From NCBI GenBank assembly GCA_025677825.1, contig JAIXMO010000009.1, forward strand, positions 682,001 to 746,000: a DNA stretch of 64,000 nucleotides. Reading direction: 5' to 3'. The stretch is from Helicostylum pulchrum. Taxonomy: Eukaryota; Mucoromycota; Mucoromycetes; Mucorales; Mucoraceae. Positions 1 through 13,078 of this stretch are shown here, in pieces (the first letter of the stretch is position 1; every line of letters starts with the position of its first letter). Position numbers and translations under genes: made by a program. A model generated the notes under the pieces. It was not told the origin of the DNA. It searched no databases and saw only the letters and a list, made by a program, of their open reading frames with translations.

Positions 1-1
1 T

Positions 2-199
2 GACGCTTCTAATAATGATGATTTAGATATCGAAATGACATTTAAATACAAACAACCTTTATTTAAAACTCCAGGCTTTTTTTTAAGAACTAGTAAATGT
101 CTTGTCGCATTTATACGTCTCATTTCGTGTTATATGTGCCCAATAATTGATATTACTCAGCTAATGGATTTACTGTTTGTCCTTCCATGGATTTACTAG
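2..199 (+). CDS. possible 3' end of an upstream gene (partial)
   Basis: One frame is open from the window edge for 66 codons and stops at TAG 197-199. It starts Asp/Asn-rich (DASNNDDLDIEM) and continues with a Lys/Phe-rich stretch. No family is recognised. It could be the last exon of a gene lying mostly outside the window, or a chance opening in AT-rich DNA. Its strand and reality are uncertain. Confidence 0.25.
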   Translation, partial: DASNNDDLDIEMTFKYKQPLFKTPGFFLRTSKCLVAFIRLISCYMCPIIDITQLMDLLFVLPWIY

Positions 200-566
200 T
201 TGTTTTACAAAAACAGAAACGGTGTGACAACCGTAAATTATGGGGTCATTTAGCAGAAAGACAAAAAGTAGTTTTTATTGTTACATAGAGGGCATTTTTA
301 GTAGACAAAGAGATTTTTTTGTATTTCAACAAACGATTTTATATATAAAGTAAATTAAGTTTGCATAAATAACGACCGGCCTCATACACAGATAGTGTCA
401 AAACAGGAAATCCCAAAATGCCTGAATCTTCACGTGTGACTAAACAATTTTAAGGGCCGTGCAAAAAAAAAAGTTCATTGTTTGCTGTCACCCACACCGC
501 TGATTCTCACATAAATAGCGGACAACCACGAGAGTTTTAAAGCATTTTATATCTCTTTCTAACATT
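200..566. promoter_or_regulatory. upstream region of the lanosterol synthase gene
   Basis: No gene is seen here. The region is AT-rich. A TATA-like ATAAATAG lies about 55 bases before the start codon and a CT-rich leader (ATATCTCTTTCTAAC) directly precedes it, as for many other genes in the window. An E-box-like CACGTG is present near 432. Regulatory roles are inferred from position only. Confidence 0.4.
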
Positions 567-2913
567 ATGACTATCGCTTTGGAAGAATATAGCTCTGCTA
601 CTTTAAGTTTAGATTCAACACCTGCATTCACTGATTTATCTAATTGGCGTCTCAGGGTAGAAGAAGGTGCACAGACATGGCATTACTTAAACACTGATGA
701 GGAACGTAAAGCATGGCCTCAAACTGTTTGGGACAAGTACCATTTAGGTCTTCCTATTGTAATATATTATTTTAAGAGAGAGAAATATTTTCAAGTTTAT
801 TGACTAAATTCGAAAACCATTATATATAGAATGTACCTGATTTAGAAAAACCACATACACCACTTGAATCAGCACGAAATGGATTTGAATTCTATCGTCG
901 TCTTCAAACAGAGGATGGTCATTGGGGAGGAGAATACGGTGGTCCAATGTAAAACTATTACCCGAGAACAAGTTTTCACATGTATACTTACATTCCCTTT
1001 ATATATGTATATACATATATAGGTTTTTAATCCCGGGTTTATTGATCACTTATTACATTACAGGTGTTCCGGTTCCTGAAGCCATGCGATTAGAATTAAT
1101 TCGTTATATATTAAATAGAGCTCATGCCGAAGATGGTGGTTGGGGTATTCACATTGAAGGCGTCTCTACCGTATTTGGTACTGCTTTAAACTATGTTGCA
1201 CTCCGTATTTTAGGTTTAGGTCCTGACCATCCAGCTATGATCAAAGCTCGTGGTACACTTCATAAGTATGGCGGTGCTAGTGCAATTCCTGCTTGGGGTA
1301 AATTCTGGTTAGCTGCCTTAGGTGTTTATGAATGGAAGGGAGTTAATCCTATTCCACCCGAGTTATGGGCTTTGCCCAAGGCTCTTCCTATCTGTCCTGG
1401 TAACTGGTGGGTTCATACTCGTATGGTTTACCTTCCTATGGGTTACATCTATGCTCGTCGTTTAAGTGCTCCCTTGACTACTTTCACTCAATCTTTGCGC
1501 GAAGAATTATACGTAGAGCCTTACGATTCTATTAACTGGGACAAACAGAGAAATAATGTTGCTGAAGTCGATTTATATACTCCTCATTCTAAAATCATGG
1601 ACGTTCTTAATTACGGCTTGACTTATTATGAAGCACTTGCACCCAAGGTTCCTTGGCTTCGTGACTATGCACTTAAACTTACAATTGATCAGATCAAAAT
1701 GGAAGATGAGTGTACTTTCTATCTTGATATTGGACCAGTCAACAAGGCTATGAATTGGCTTGTTGTTTATTATCATTATGGTAAAGATTCTCATGAGTTC
1801 CGTGAGCATGTAAAGCGTAATGCCGATTTTATGTGGATGGGACCAGAAGGTATGATGATGAACGGTACAAACGGTAGTCAACTTTGGGATGCGACCTTTA
1901 TTGCCCAAGCTTGTGCTGAAGCAAAACTTGCAGAAAATCTTAAATACCGTGAAAATATGATTAAAACTTTAGAATTTATTGATATCTCACAAATTCGTCG
2001 TAATCCACCATTTTGGAAAGAAAGTTATCGTCAAATTTCTAAAGGAGCATGGCCTTTCAGTACTAGAGATCAAGGCTACACTGTAACTGACTGTACTGCA
2101 GAAGGTATAAAGGCAACCAATGCACTTCAAAGAACACCTGGATTACCTACTTTAATTGATATCTCTCGTTTACGTGATGCTGTCGATGTTCTTTTAACTA
2201 TGCAAAACGCTGATGATGGTTTCGCTTCTTATGAAACTATCCGTGGTACTCATCTTTTAGAATATTTAAACCCTGCTGAAGTGTTTGGTAATATTATGAC
2301 GGAGTATAGTTATCCTGAATGTACTACTGCTGTTCTTATGGGTCTCCGTAGTTTTGTCAGGATTGATCCTGAATACCGTCGCGACGAAATTGAAGAAGCC
2401 AGTCGTCGTTGTCTCAAGTATATTAAGAAAGTACAACATGAAGATGGTTCTTGGTACGGTGCTTGGGCTATTTGTTATACCTATGCTGCCATGTTTGCAC
2501 TTCAAAGTTTAGCTAGCGTTGAAGAATACTATGAAAACTCTGACCACGCTAAACGTGGTTGTGATTTCTTGATTGCTCATCAAGAAGCTGATGGAGGTTG
2601 GGGTGAAACTTATAAATCATGTGAAACGCACGTTTATTCTCATAATGAGACATCTCAAGTAGTAAATACGGCATTCTCTCTTATGGCTTTATTAGAAGCA
2701 AAGTATCCTCACAAAGAACCTATTCGTCGTGGTATAGAGTTTATTATGAAAAGACAACAAGCTAACGGAGAATGGTTACAAGAAAGCATTGAAGGTGTAT
2801 TCAACAAGAATTGTATGATTTCATACCCCAATTACAAATTCGCTTTCAGTATTTGGGCATTAGGTAAATACGCTACTGTCTATGGTGATAGTATTGATGA
2901 AAAAGAGCAATAA
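567..2913 (+). CDS. ERG7: lanosterol synthase (oxidosqualene cyclase)
   Basis: Cyclises 2,3-oxidosqualene to lanosterol in ergosterol synthesis, on ER or lipid-droplet membranes. Three exons (567-758, 830-948, 1023-2913) join in frame to 733 residues, the normal family length. The joins rebuild conserved sequence: exon 1 ends GLPI, exon 2 carries EYGGPM, exon 3 continues [14 protein letters not shown]. The catalytic motif DCTAE is present, with its Asp being the general acid of the family. Several QW-type repeats are visible (DGGWG, DGSWYG, ADGGWGE, NGEWLQ). The start at 567 is chosen because MTIALEEY precedes the conserved [16 protein letters not shown] segment. It converges on the DRG1-type gene with 185 bases between the stops. 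Nothing is truncated. Identification is secure. Confidence 0.97.
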
Positions 2914-3098
2914 GTGTATGTACAAATCGACTACATTTTATTGTATTAATTGGTGGTTTCTTTATTTTTGATTTAAATTTGTAATTTTTATTTATATGAG
3001 AGGCCAATCTAAACCCTAGTGTTTTTTTTTAAAAAAAAAAGAAAGAAAATTAGTTTTCTTTTTTTTCAAAAATAATAATAATAATAATAAAAAGGTAC

Positions 3099-4696
3099 TT
3101 ACTTCTTGACAATTTGAACAACATCTTCATCCATAAGAATATGTTCCTTACCAACCTTTTGGGGATTGTGCTTAACAGAAGAACCCCAAACGTATGCGCA
3201 CTTGAATTGATCCATAATAGATTTATGAATACTGTTACAGAAATCTTCAACTGAGTTCTTTTGTTGTGTCATAACAACAGGTTGCTCGTAATCTGGTAAT
3301 TGACCCTTGGGTTTAGTATAAATTCTGACCAAGTTCAACTTTTCCCACATAACTTCCAACATTTCATCAAAATTCCATTCGTGGTTTGAAGAAATAGGAA
3401 CAGCGTTAGGAATCTTGTAAATAAGATCTAATTCTTCAATGGAAATTTGATCAATTTTGTTGAGAACATAAACACAGGGAATATAGATACTATATACAAA
3501 ATAACATAATAAAAATTAAGTATGAAGCTAAATATTATCTTTTCACTCGTAATATTTACCGGTTGCCTTCAACAACATCAATAAGATCATCAATGGTGGA
3601 ATCTTCCTTGAATGTAATATCAGCATTGTGAATACGGTATTCGTGTAAAACAGCCTTGACTTCATCGAATGTAATGTTATTGAGAGGAACTGTATGTGTC
3701 ATGTTGATACCACCCTTCTCCTTCTTTTTGAAAATAATACCAGGAGGCTTCTTGTTTAATCTAATACCGAAACCTTCCAATTCCTTTTCGATAAGCTTTT
3801 TATCTGTCATGGGCTTAAGAACATCGAGTACGATGAAAATAAGCGAACAAGTACGTGCGACTAACAAAAAAAAATATCAGTAATTGCTCTTTTTTTTTAA
3901 CAAAAACTTTCCAATAATAAATAACTTACCAGCAATAACTTGACGACCTCTACCCTTACCATCCTTGGCACCCTCAATAATACCGGGAAGATCAAGAATC
4001 TATAATTATTTTCTTATTTAGCCACCCAGGTTTTTTTTTTATATATTTATATATATTACTATTTTCAATTTACCTGAAGCTTAGCACCCTTATATTGAAC
4101 AACACCAGGAACAGTAGTAAGAGTTGTGAACTCATAATCACCAACTTCAGAAGCGGTACCGGTAAGCTTAGACATAAGGGTAGATTTACCGACGGAAGGG
4201 AAACCTATCAAAATCATAAATTCAATATCACCAAATCATAAATTATAAATTAAACAATAAAAAAAAACTTACCAACAAAACCAATACGGGCAACACCAGT
4301 TTTAGCAACATCGAAACCAACTACAAATCAAAAAAAAAAAAGTAAATATTTGACGTTTTTCATACACTTGTTATTACTCTTTTTTTCAACTTACCACCTG
4401 GTCCACCTCCACCACCACTGGAAGGAGTAAGCAAATCACGCTTCAACTTTGCGAGCTTTGCCTTCAATTGACCCAAATGAAAAGAAGTGGCCTTATTCTT
4501 TTGGGTCTTAGCCATCTCATTCTATAAAAATCGAAAAGTTAGTGCTTCCGTTGCAAAACAAAAAATTTGCTAGGTACTCCAACTTATTCCACATACTTCA
4601 ACTTCCTAAAAAAAATAAAAATTGGGTTTTTTTTAGTAACTTATTCACTTGTTTTATAACGCGAGATGGTACCTTGATTTTATCGACTAAACTCAT
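3099..4696 (-). CDS. RBG1: developmentally regulated GTP-binding protein, DRG1/Rbg1 type
   Basis: A translation-associated GTPase of the OBG-HflX-like class that works with a DFRP partner on ribosomes. Eight exons (4696-4673, 4605-4597, 4521-4395, 4320-4273, 4204-4074, 3999-3930, 3860-3560, 3489-3099) give 366 residues, matching DRG1. Visible motifs are the conserved ARTQKNKAT-like helix ([15 protein letters not shown]), a Gly-rich loop, the P-loop GFPSVGKST, switch region [20 protein letters not shown] for G3, and NKID for G4. The TGS domain ends the protein ([14 protein letters not shown]). Exon 2 is only 9 nt (Glu-Val-Glu) and is flanked by TAG and GTATGT. DRG1 is preferred over DRG2 because of the full-length match to DRG1-specific segments such as [12 protein letters not shown]. 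Confidence 0.96.
4597..4605 (-). other. 9-nt microexon of the DRG1-type gene
   Basis: On the minus strand the sequence reads TAG, then GAAGTTGAA, then GTATGT. Including it keeps the frame and restores the acidic helix (IKEVENEMAKTQ) that corresponds to the IEAEMARTQ region of other DRG1 proteins. The flanking introns are about 67 and 75 nt. Skipping it would also keep frame, so it could be alternatively spliced. Confidence 0.8.
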
Positions 4697-5492
4697 TTTC
4701 GGTTATACGTTTTTCTAGTGATTAAAGAAATAAAGCAGAAAAAAAATCTTTTTCTTTTTTCGCCTAAAAAATCTTTAGCTTCAAAAAAAAAAAAAAAAAG
4801 GTTGGCTGCTGTGACTGGTGTTATGACGTCGATTTAACGAAAAGTTTAGAAAGAGCTTTTTTGACAGCAATGAATACGGGGAAGTTGCTGCAGGTCTGAA
4901 ATAAGGTTACATCAATCAATTTAATTTATGGAAAAGAGAACTACTGTGTGCAAGTAATTTCCCATACCTGAATTGATATTAATGGAGAAACTAGTATAAA
5001 CTGAGGGAGTTACAAGCCTTTAGTTACGCCGTCCCAATCAATTGGCTTGCTTACTTGAAACAAACATCTCTTTTACTAACTAAACCCATTTAAAAATTTA
5101 TGTATCCCCGCCTTTGATCTTTAAGCAATTGTGAAATATTTAAATACTGATTGTTTGATAAGAGATGCCAACGTATTGATACAAGTATGTACAACACATT
5201 AGGCTGGGAGTATTATGTAATACTTCTCAGGATGCACGCTACTTTAAACTTCGTCATATAATAAGGTAAGCAAACAAACAAAAATGCATTGATACTCTCT
5301 ACATCCAGTAGCACCCAGTAGTGTAGAGTCGTACTAAATACTCTTGGAGAATTAGCCTGGTAGTACATATAGGTCCCATCTCTTTTTTCCCACATAATAC
5401 AATAAGGACAGACATCAAGAATACTTATTAACAAATGAATTTATTTTAAAAATGATACATGAAATTTCTTTGGAGTTTATATGAAAAACAAT
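4697..5492. other. intergenic: DRG1 promoter and PGK downstream region
   Basis: No coding sequence is supported. It contains a 17-base A run near 4783-4799 and a CRE-like TGACGTCG at 4824-4831 (one base off the palindrome TGACGTCA). The remainder is unremarkable AT-rich sequence. Confidence 0.4.
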
Positions 5493-6965
5493 TTAGTTCT
5501 TGCTGGAGAGAGCAGAGACACCGGGGAGTTCCTTACCCTCGAGAAGCTCGAGAGAGGCACCACCACCAGTGGAGATATGAGAGACCTTTTCACCGGCACC
5601 CCACTTGAGGGCAGCAGTAGCGGTATCACCACCACCGATAATGGTAGTAGCACCGTTGTTGGTAGCATCGACAACAGCGTTAAGGACATCCTTAGTACCG
5701 GTAGCGAAAGCATCGAATTCGAAAACACCGGAAGGACCGTTCCAGACAATGGTCTTTGCCTTCAAGATTTCATCACGGAAGATCTTGGAAGATTCCTTAC
5801 CACAATCAAGACCCATCCATTCGTCAGGGATACCAGTAGCATCAGTAGCATAACCAGTCTTGGCATCAGGAGCGAACTTATCAGCAGTGATGAAATCAAC
5901 AGGGAAGATCATCTTGACGTTCTTTTCTTCAGCCTTCTTCATGAGGTCCTTGACCAACTTGGCACCAGACTCATCGAAAAGAGAAGTACCGATCTATACA
6001 ACAAAAAAATAAAAGTTTAGTATAATCGGTATTTTAATGCAAATTCTCAGAAAATCAAATTAATTTAACCACGCGTTCTTTTTTTTTCAAAAGTGAAACC
6101 CATGATTTTTTACAGATAAAAAACTTCCCGATAATAAAAACTAATAATTACCTTGACGTTATCAAGAGTCTTCTTGAAGGTGAAAGCCATACCACCACAA
6201 ACGATTAAAGCATCAACCTTATCGAGCATGTTTTCAATCAACATAATCTTATCAGAGACCTTGGCACCACCGAGGATAGCAAGGAAAGGACGAGCAGGGT
6301 TCTCGAGAGCCTTGGCAAAGTATTCGAGTTCCTTTTGCATAAGCAAACCAGCAGCACGTTGAGAAACATCAACACCGACCATGGAAGAGTGAGCACGATG
6401 AGCGGTACCGAAAGCATCGTTAACGTAGACATCAGCAAGAGAAGTTAAAGAAGCGCGGAACTTGTTAACGGCCTCGGCATCAGCCTTAACCTTCTTACCA
6501 TCAACCTTGGCAGAACCCTCTTCCTCAATATGGAAACGGAGGTTCTCTAAAAGGATAACCTTACCACCAGTAGCGGATTTACAGGCATTTTCAACTTCAG
6601 GACCAACACAATCGTTAAGGAACTCAACAGGCTTGTTTAAGAGCTTCTCAACTTCAGCAGCAACAGGCTTAAGAGAGTACTTGGCGACAGCTTCACCATT
6701 GGGGCGACCAAGATGAGACATCAAGATAACGGCAGAAGCACCTTGCTTAAGAGCATATTCAACAGTAGGAAGGGCTTGAACAATACGGTTGTTGTTGGTG
6801 ATGTTTCCTTCCTTATCAAGAGGGACGTTGAAGTCAACACTATGTATAAAATATGTATGTGAGTATTAAAGCTGCTTTTTAAAATAAAATTTAATTTTAC
6901 CGAATGAGGACACGCTTGTTCTTAAGGTCAAGATCGCGAATAGAAAGTTTGTTTGACAAAGACAT
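5493..6965 (-). CDS. PGK1: phosphoglycerate kinase
   Basis: Glycolytic enzyme that transfers phosphate from 1,3-bisphosphoglycerate to ADP in the cytosol. Three exons (6965-6901, 6839-6152, 5993-5493) give 417 residues, the usual length. The N-terminus [20 protein letters not shown] runs into VDFNVPLD at the first splice. Other landmarks are MSHLGRPNG, the substrate-binding LENLRFH segment, [18 protein letters not shown] and the C-terminal GGGDTATA / [21 protein letters not shown] nucleotide site. Codons favour C-ending forms, as in the other very highly expressed genes here (ATP2, P1, RPS18) and unlike the regulatory genes. No defects are seen. Confidence 0.98.
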
Positions 6966-8304
6966 GATTGATATATAGTTCTACGAAATAAAGTTAAACA
7001 AGAAGAACAAGAGAAAAAAAAGACGGTTTGGGGATTTTTATATTTTCCACAAAAAAACATGACTTGCAAAATTTTAGCTTTCTATAAGCGAAATCCGATC
7101 TCCTCTAATAATCTGAATCCATCCATTGGTTGATGGACTCGGATTCACACGTTTTTTCCCAACCATTTTATTTGAAAAACGCGTAAAATACAACCCAAGA
7201 AAATCAATTTCATGTGCTTTCAAAAAAAAAAGTGAATTCGAGCTTAATCTTTTTTATTTTCGAAAACCTCTTTTTCTCTGTCTTTTATTGTTATTTTTTA
7301 CTTTTACCTTCCTAGTAAAAAATTAAACATACCAGAAATAAATAAAAATCAAATGATTACACTAATACTGATTATATCAGAATAACTGATAACATCTTTA
7401 AGTTTTAAAAGCGAACAAACCTGATTTTTAAATTGCGTCATGAAAATATGGGCGGCTAATTAAAATATCGAATCACCAAATGACCATGGTACTTTTTGTG
7501 TATATTTATGCATTTGTAAAAAAAAAAGAGAAACGTCTCATTCGTTTTATGCGCTCGGTAAAGTACGTATAAATATTTATCATCAATGCATTCTTTCTCT
7601 CAAACACATCTAGATGTATAATTGTTTCATCTTTTTTGAACTGTGTGAATACATTACAAAGTACAGTACCCCGATCCTATTAATATTATGACACTATACC
7701 ACGTAATTTTGGTGACAGTGCGTTTTTTTTTTTGTAAACATTTATACATAAAAAAACCCTAGTTTTACCTGTATCACTAATAACACGTTTTCTAAGAAAA
7801 TCTATCATATGGAGAAATCTATATTACCTTATCCAAGTATAAACTACTGCTAAATAATAGACAAGGTTATTTATGAAGAATATTTGATGATCTTATCCGA
7901 TTATTTTGAATTATCTTTGCTGCACTGAAAAAAAAAGTGTCTTATTGTTATAACACAAATACAATCTTCTTCTCTAACTGATAAGATCTGCTTCATCTAA
8001 AAATGAAATCGTATGGAGATATTCACTAGTAACTAGAGTTTTGACAGCTTTTTTTCAGGGGTGTAAAATCTTATAAGCATAAACACTGAAAAACCTGGCA
8101 AATAAGATTGTATAAAGTCATCTAGATAATGCCACTGATAAATTTTGTTCGGTATTGCTGCAATTATTCATAATTACTTGCGCTAAGTATCTTGAATTAA
8201 TATAAATATTTGAAATAGTTTAAGCGTAAATATCGAGCACTATAGCAATTGTTTGAACTGTTAGTATTTAAGTACGAGGCATATTATATTAAAATTAAAC
8301 AATT
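6966..8304. other. long intergenic region upstream of PGK
   Basis: No gene is supported. The proximal part should hold the PGK promoter and includes AAAAACGCGTAAAAT at 7175-7189, an exact 15-mer also found upstream of the second P1 gene. An imperfect hairpin sits at 7115-7146 (GAATCC and CCAT arms around a short loop). The rest is AT-rich with no frame of interest. Confidence 0.4.
7175..7189. promoter_or_regulatory. ACGCGT-containing element upstream of PGK
   Basis: The exact 15-mer AAAAACGCGTAAAAT lies about 210 bases upstream of the PGK start codon and recurs at 37342-37356 about 365 bases upstream of the second P1 gene, in the same orientation relative to the gene. ACGCGT is the MluI cell-cycle box core bound by MBF-type factors in yeasts. 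Function here is inferred. Confidence 0.4.
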
Positions 8305-8493
8305 ATGATGCTTAAGAAAATCCTCCTCGGATTAGTACTAATTCAAGTTTTCAAGACTGTACCTACAGCAGAAGATTTTATAACAAGTTCCTATTACTTG
8401 CAGTTCAGATCGTATGTATTTGAATGTCCCTCTGGTATACTTTTTACTGTGACAACTTGTTGCAACTATGCCCCCCCCCCTTTTTTTTTGTAG
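8305..8493 (+). CDS. possible small secreted protein
   Basis: A 62-codon ORF starts ATGATG and encodes a plausible signal peptide: Lys-rich n-region (MMLKK), hydrophobic core (ILLGLVLIQVF) and a VPTA-like cleavage site. The mature part has three Cys (FECPSG, TTCCNY) and ends in Pro/Phe encoded by a C10-T9 homopolymer, so the true 3' end may differ through splicing or a sequencing slip. A TATA-like TATTTAAG lies about 40 bases upstream. No family is recognised. It is isolated in a 2.8-kb gene-poor stretch. Confidence 0.35.
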   Translation: MMLKKILLGLVLIQVFKTVPTAEDFITSSYYLQFRSYVFECPSGILFTVTTCCNYAPPPFFL

Positions 8494-9771
8494 TATTTAT
8501 CTAGTATTTATTAGCTCGGTTAATAAGCTTTATTACTCCTTATATAAGCTTTTTTTTTTGTTTGTTCGAGAATAGATACCTATCGCTTATCAGATCTTTT
8601 CAGTGGATTTGATAGGCACTCTGTAAAAAATAGGAATTATTTAAAAATTAACATTATTATTTTGCGTAAGTATCAATGAAACAGGTATAGCTAACCATTT
8701 CCAATATAATTGTAGCAATGGAGATAATTTGGAGGTCATGCTCCACCCAGCAAACTTCTTTTATAAAAGCTAAAAAATAATGCACTCAAAACTTTGTATA
8801 AGGGGCTATTGTATATAAAATCAGTTGTGTAGGTAAGTATACGTTAAAAGATACTCAGATAATCGAGTTAACTATCCGGGATTAACTCAAATGATTTACA
8901 TAAATAGCTAAGTACGTACTATATTAAACAAGTACACGACACTGCTAGCGAAAAATAGATTTAGTAAGGCGAGAACTATATAGTAATATTTAGAACAATA
9001 AGACCTAGTTTTTGCGTGTATAAAAAGAGCAATTTTAACTCAACGTTTCAAGCGTTAGCTGATTGCAAACGATACAAGCTGAGTCTCGGACTAAAGTATC
9101 CACTTTTACTTACAGTCTCTTAATAGAAAGAGGTCTGTTATATATATACAGAACTAACAAGGGAATGTTCTTCAAGGGCATTTTTTTTCACGGTTTATTA
9201 TTGGTAGAAAACGTAAAAAACAAAAATTTTGTTAGAAATTAAAAAGAATATCATTATCGTCTCTAATTTTCATACTGAACATATTTGCAAGCTCGGTAAA
9301 GGCATTTTTTTTCTTAAGTGAAGAAAATAACCCCTTGAGGATTTTATACCAAGCTCTTCCCAGAAAATAAAAAAAGATTGTGGAGGGAGTTTTTTTTATT
9401 GTTTTTTGAGCAAGGTACTTGCTCCTTCAGAACTAATTTGCTCCAACTCACCATAAAGCACTAACCATAAGGGACCAATTTATATCTGAATACCCCACAG
9501 TTTCATTAACCAGGCATTAGAACCCAAGCAAAGATTTGACAGCTCAAAAAGAAAAATAAAGCCCAGCCGAAGAAAAAAAAAAGATATACGTCACGAATAG
9601 GTTTTGAAGGTTTAAAGCGGGGCGAAAATGAGGGTGTGCGCGTAAGAAAGAAAATTTTAAACATCAGCAAAAAGCCCCAGGGGGGGGCGTGTATATAATT
9701 TCTACAAACTTTTTTTCTTTTATTTTTTTAACCCTTCTCTCTTTTTTTTTTTCCACCCAAAGAAGAAAAAA
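8494..9771. other. intergenic region and ATP synthase beta promoter
   Basis: No gene is supported. The last 120 bases contain a G-run (GGGGGGGCG near 9680), GTATATAA close behind it, and a T/C-rich leader before the ATP2 start, which together look like the core promoter of a highly expressed gene. Confidence 0.4.
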
Positions 9772-11577
<1,806 letters not shown>

Positions 11578-12220
11578 TTTGTTTGCAAGTTAAAGAGATA
11601 ACTTTTGTCTAAACTTTTGTGTCTTTTCCTTTTTTCCCTCTCTCTCTTTTCCCCATTATCTTTTTTGTATTTTCCCAAAGTGTTATTTCATCTTATTTTT
11701 TGACTTTCTTTTAGAGTGAATAATAAAATAAAACATGTTTTTTTAAAAATAACACAAATTTAAAAATGTTCTTTTGCCTTTTTTTTAAAGACGCACTACA
11801 GGGTTCACAGTTATCAGAACAAAACTCCCCGGTAAACAGCTCAATAACTCTATGAAGCACGTGTATTTATGTTACTCTATGCAAATAGACTTTAATCAAA
11901 AAGAAATAAATTCCTTTTTACGCAAGCAATATACTTTTGGTTTTTCACCCGTTACATTTGTATAGTAGGTAACGCTATAAGTTATTTTCAGGGCTTCTCT
12001 AAATTGAGAGCGATTTTTAATGCAGTTTGAGCGAGTTGTAGCCGCTCGAGGCGTTCCGGACCGAACCAAAAAAAAACACAAAAGGGGCGAGAGGGAGGGT
12101 TGGGGACTAAAGATGAAATGGATATATAATAAATTTCAAAATGGCAAAATATAAAAAGGTCTTTAATCGTCTTGTATCCCTCGGGTTAAATCGTTACTTG
12201 CGACATCCATACCTTTTATC
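11578..12220. other. intergenic: ATP2 3' region and first P1 gene promoter
   Basis: No gene is supported. AATAAA-like signals follow ATP2. A more GC-rich block (about 12000-12060, GCGAGTTGTAGCCGCTCGAG and onward) and TATATAATAA around 12122 precede the P1 start, and may be promoter elements. Confidence 0.4.
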
Positions 12221-12665
12221 ATGTCCGCCGAACTCGCTGTTGTTTATGCTGCTCTCATCCTTGAAGATGATAACGTTGAAATCACTGTACGCAGATTTAT
12301 TTTTATTTTTTGGATTGGAAAACTTATAGAATTTTTTTATTTGTAGGCTGATAAGCTCCAGACTTTAGTCGCTGCTGCCGGTATTGAAGTTGAACCCATC
12401 TGGTTCTCCCTCTATGCTAAGGCTCTCGCTGGTCAAGACCTTAAGGCCCTCCTCTTAAACGTTGGTGCCCCTGGTTCTGGACCCGCTGTCTCTGCTGGTG
12501 CTGCTGCCGCTTCTTCCGATGCTCCTGCTGAAGAGGAGAAGGTCGAAGAGAAGGAAGAGTCCGACGATGATATGGGTTTCGGTAAGTTTTTGATTAGTTT
12601 TTATTTGAAAATGCTTAATGACTAACCAACGTTTTTTTTATTATTGTATAGGTCTCTTTGATTAA
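12221..12665 (+). CDS. RPP1: 60S acidic ribosomal stalk protein P1 (copy A)
   Basis: Stalk protein that pairs with P2 on P0 and recruits translational GTPases. Three exons (12221-12286, 12347-12581, 12652-12665) give 104 residues. It starts [22 protein letters not shown], has the Ala/Gly/Ser hinge, and ends with the invariant acidic tail [13 protein letters not shown]. The last exon codes only for the final residues (GLFD and stop; 14 nt). A second gene at 36526-36977 encodes an identical protein with the same intron positions but many silent differences. Highly expressed codon usage. Confidence 0.97.
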
Positions 12666-13078
12666 ATTCAATTTAGATCATAAAATAAATTAAAATAAAT
12701 TTTATTCGAAACCTACACACATTTTATAATGTTAATGAGAACAATGTTTGTGAGTATTTAAATGTAGATGAAACAATGTGCGTTTAAATATACGGAAAGG
12801 AGAAGCATACTTGTAGTAACCGACCCTGATTCAGTTGTCTTGGCACACACACATAAAAGCCTATTTGCCGTGAATAAGGCCGAAAAAAAAATATTATACT
12901 ATATTTCGGTATTATGAAAAGAGGATTTATTATGATTATATTATTATTATATGTATGTTTAGTCAATGAAAGAGATATAGAGAGAGAGACAAAGAGGTTA
13001 TTAAATAAAAGTGTCATTATACACTTTTTTCAAAAAAAAAAGAAAAAAAAAAAGAAGATAGATAGATAAAGAGAGAGA
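12666..13078. other. intergenic between P1 (copy A) and the Rho-family gene
   Basis: Convergent 3' regions. AT-rich with AAATAAATTAAAATAAA behind P1 and A-rich low-complexity sequence with GATA repeats near 13030-13075. Nothing else is seen. Confidence 0.4.

Noticed and set aside
5481..6020. 179-codon open frame on the + strand opposite PGK
   Set aside because: It is the antisense of PGK exon 3, kept open by strong codon bias in that gene; PGK itself is unambiguous.
7115..7146. Hairpin as a terminator or tRNA-like structure
   Set aside because: A short imperfect palindrome without tRNA boxes; eukaryotic terminators do not take this form.
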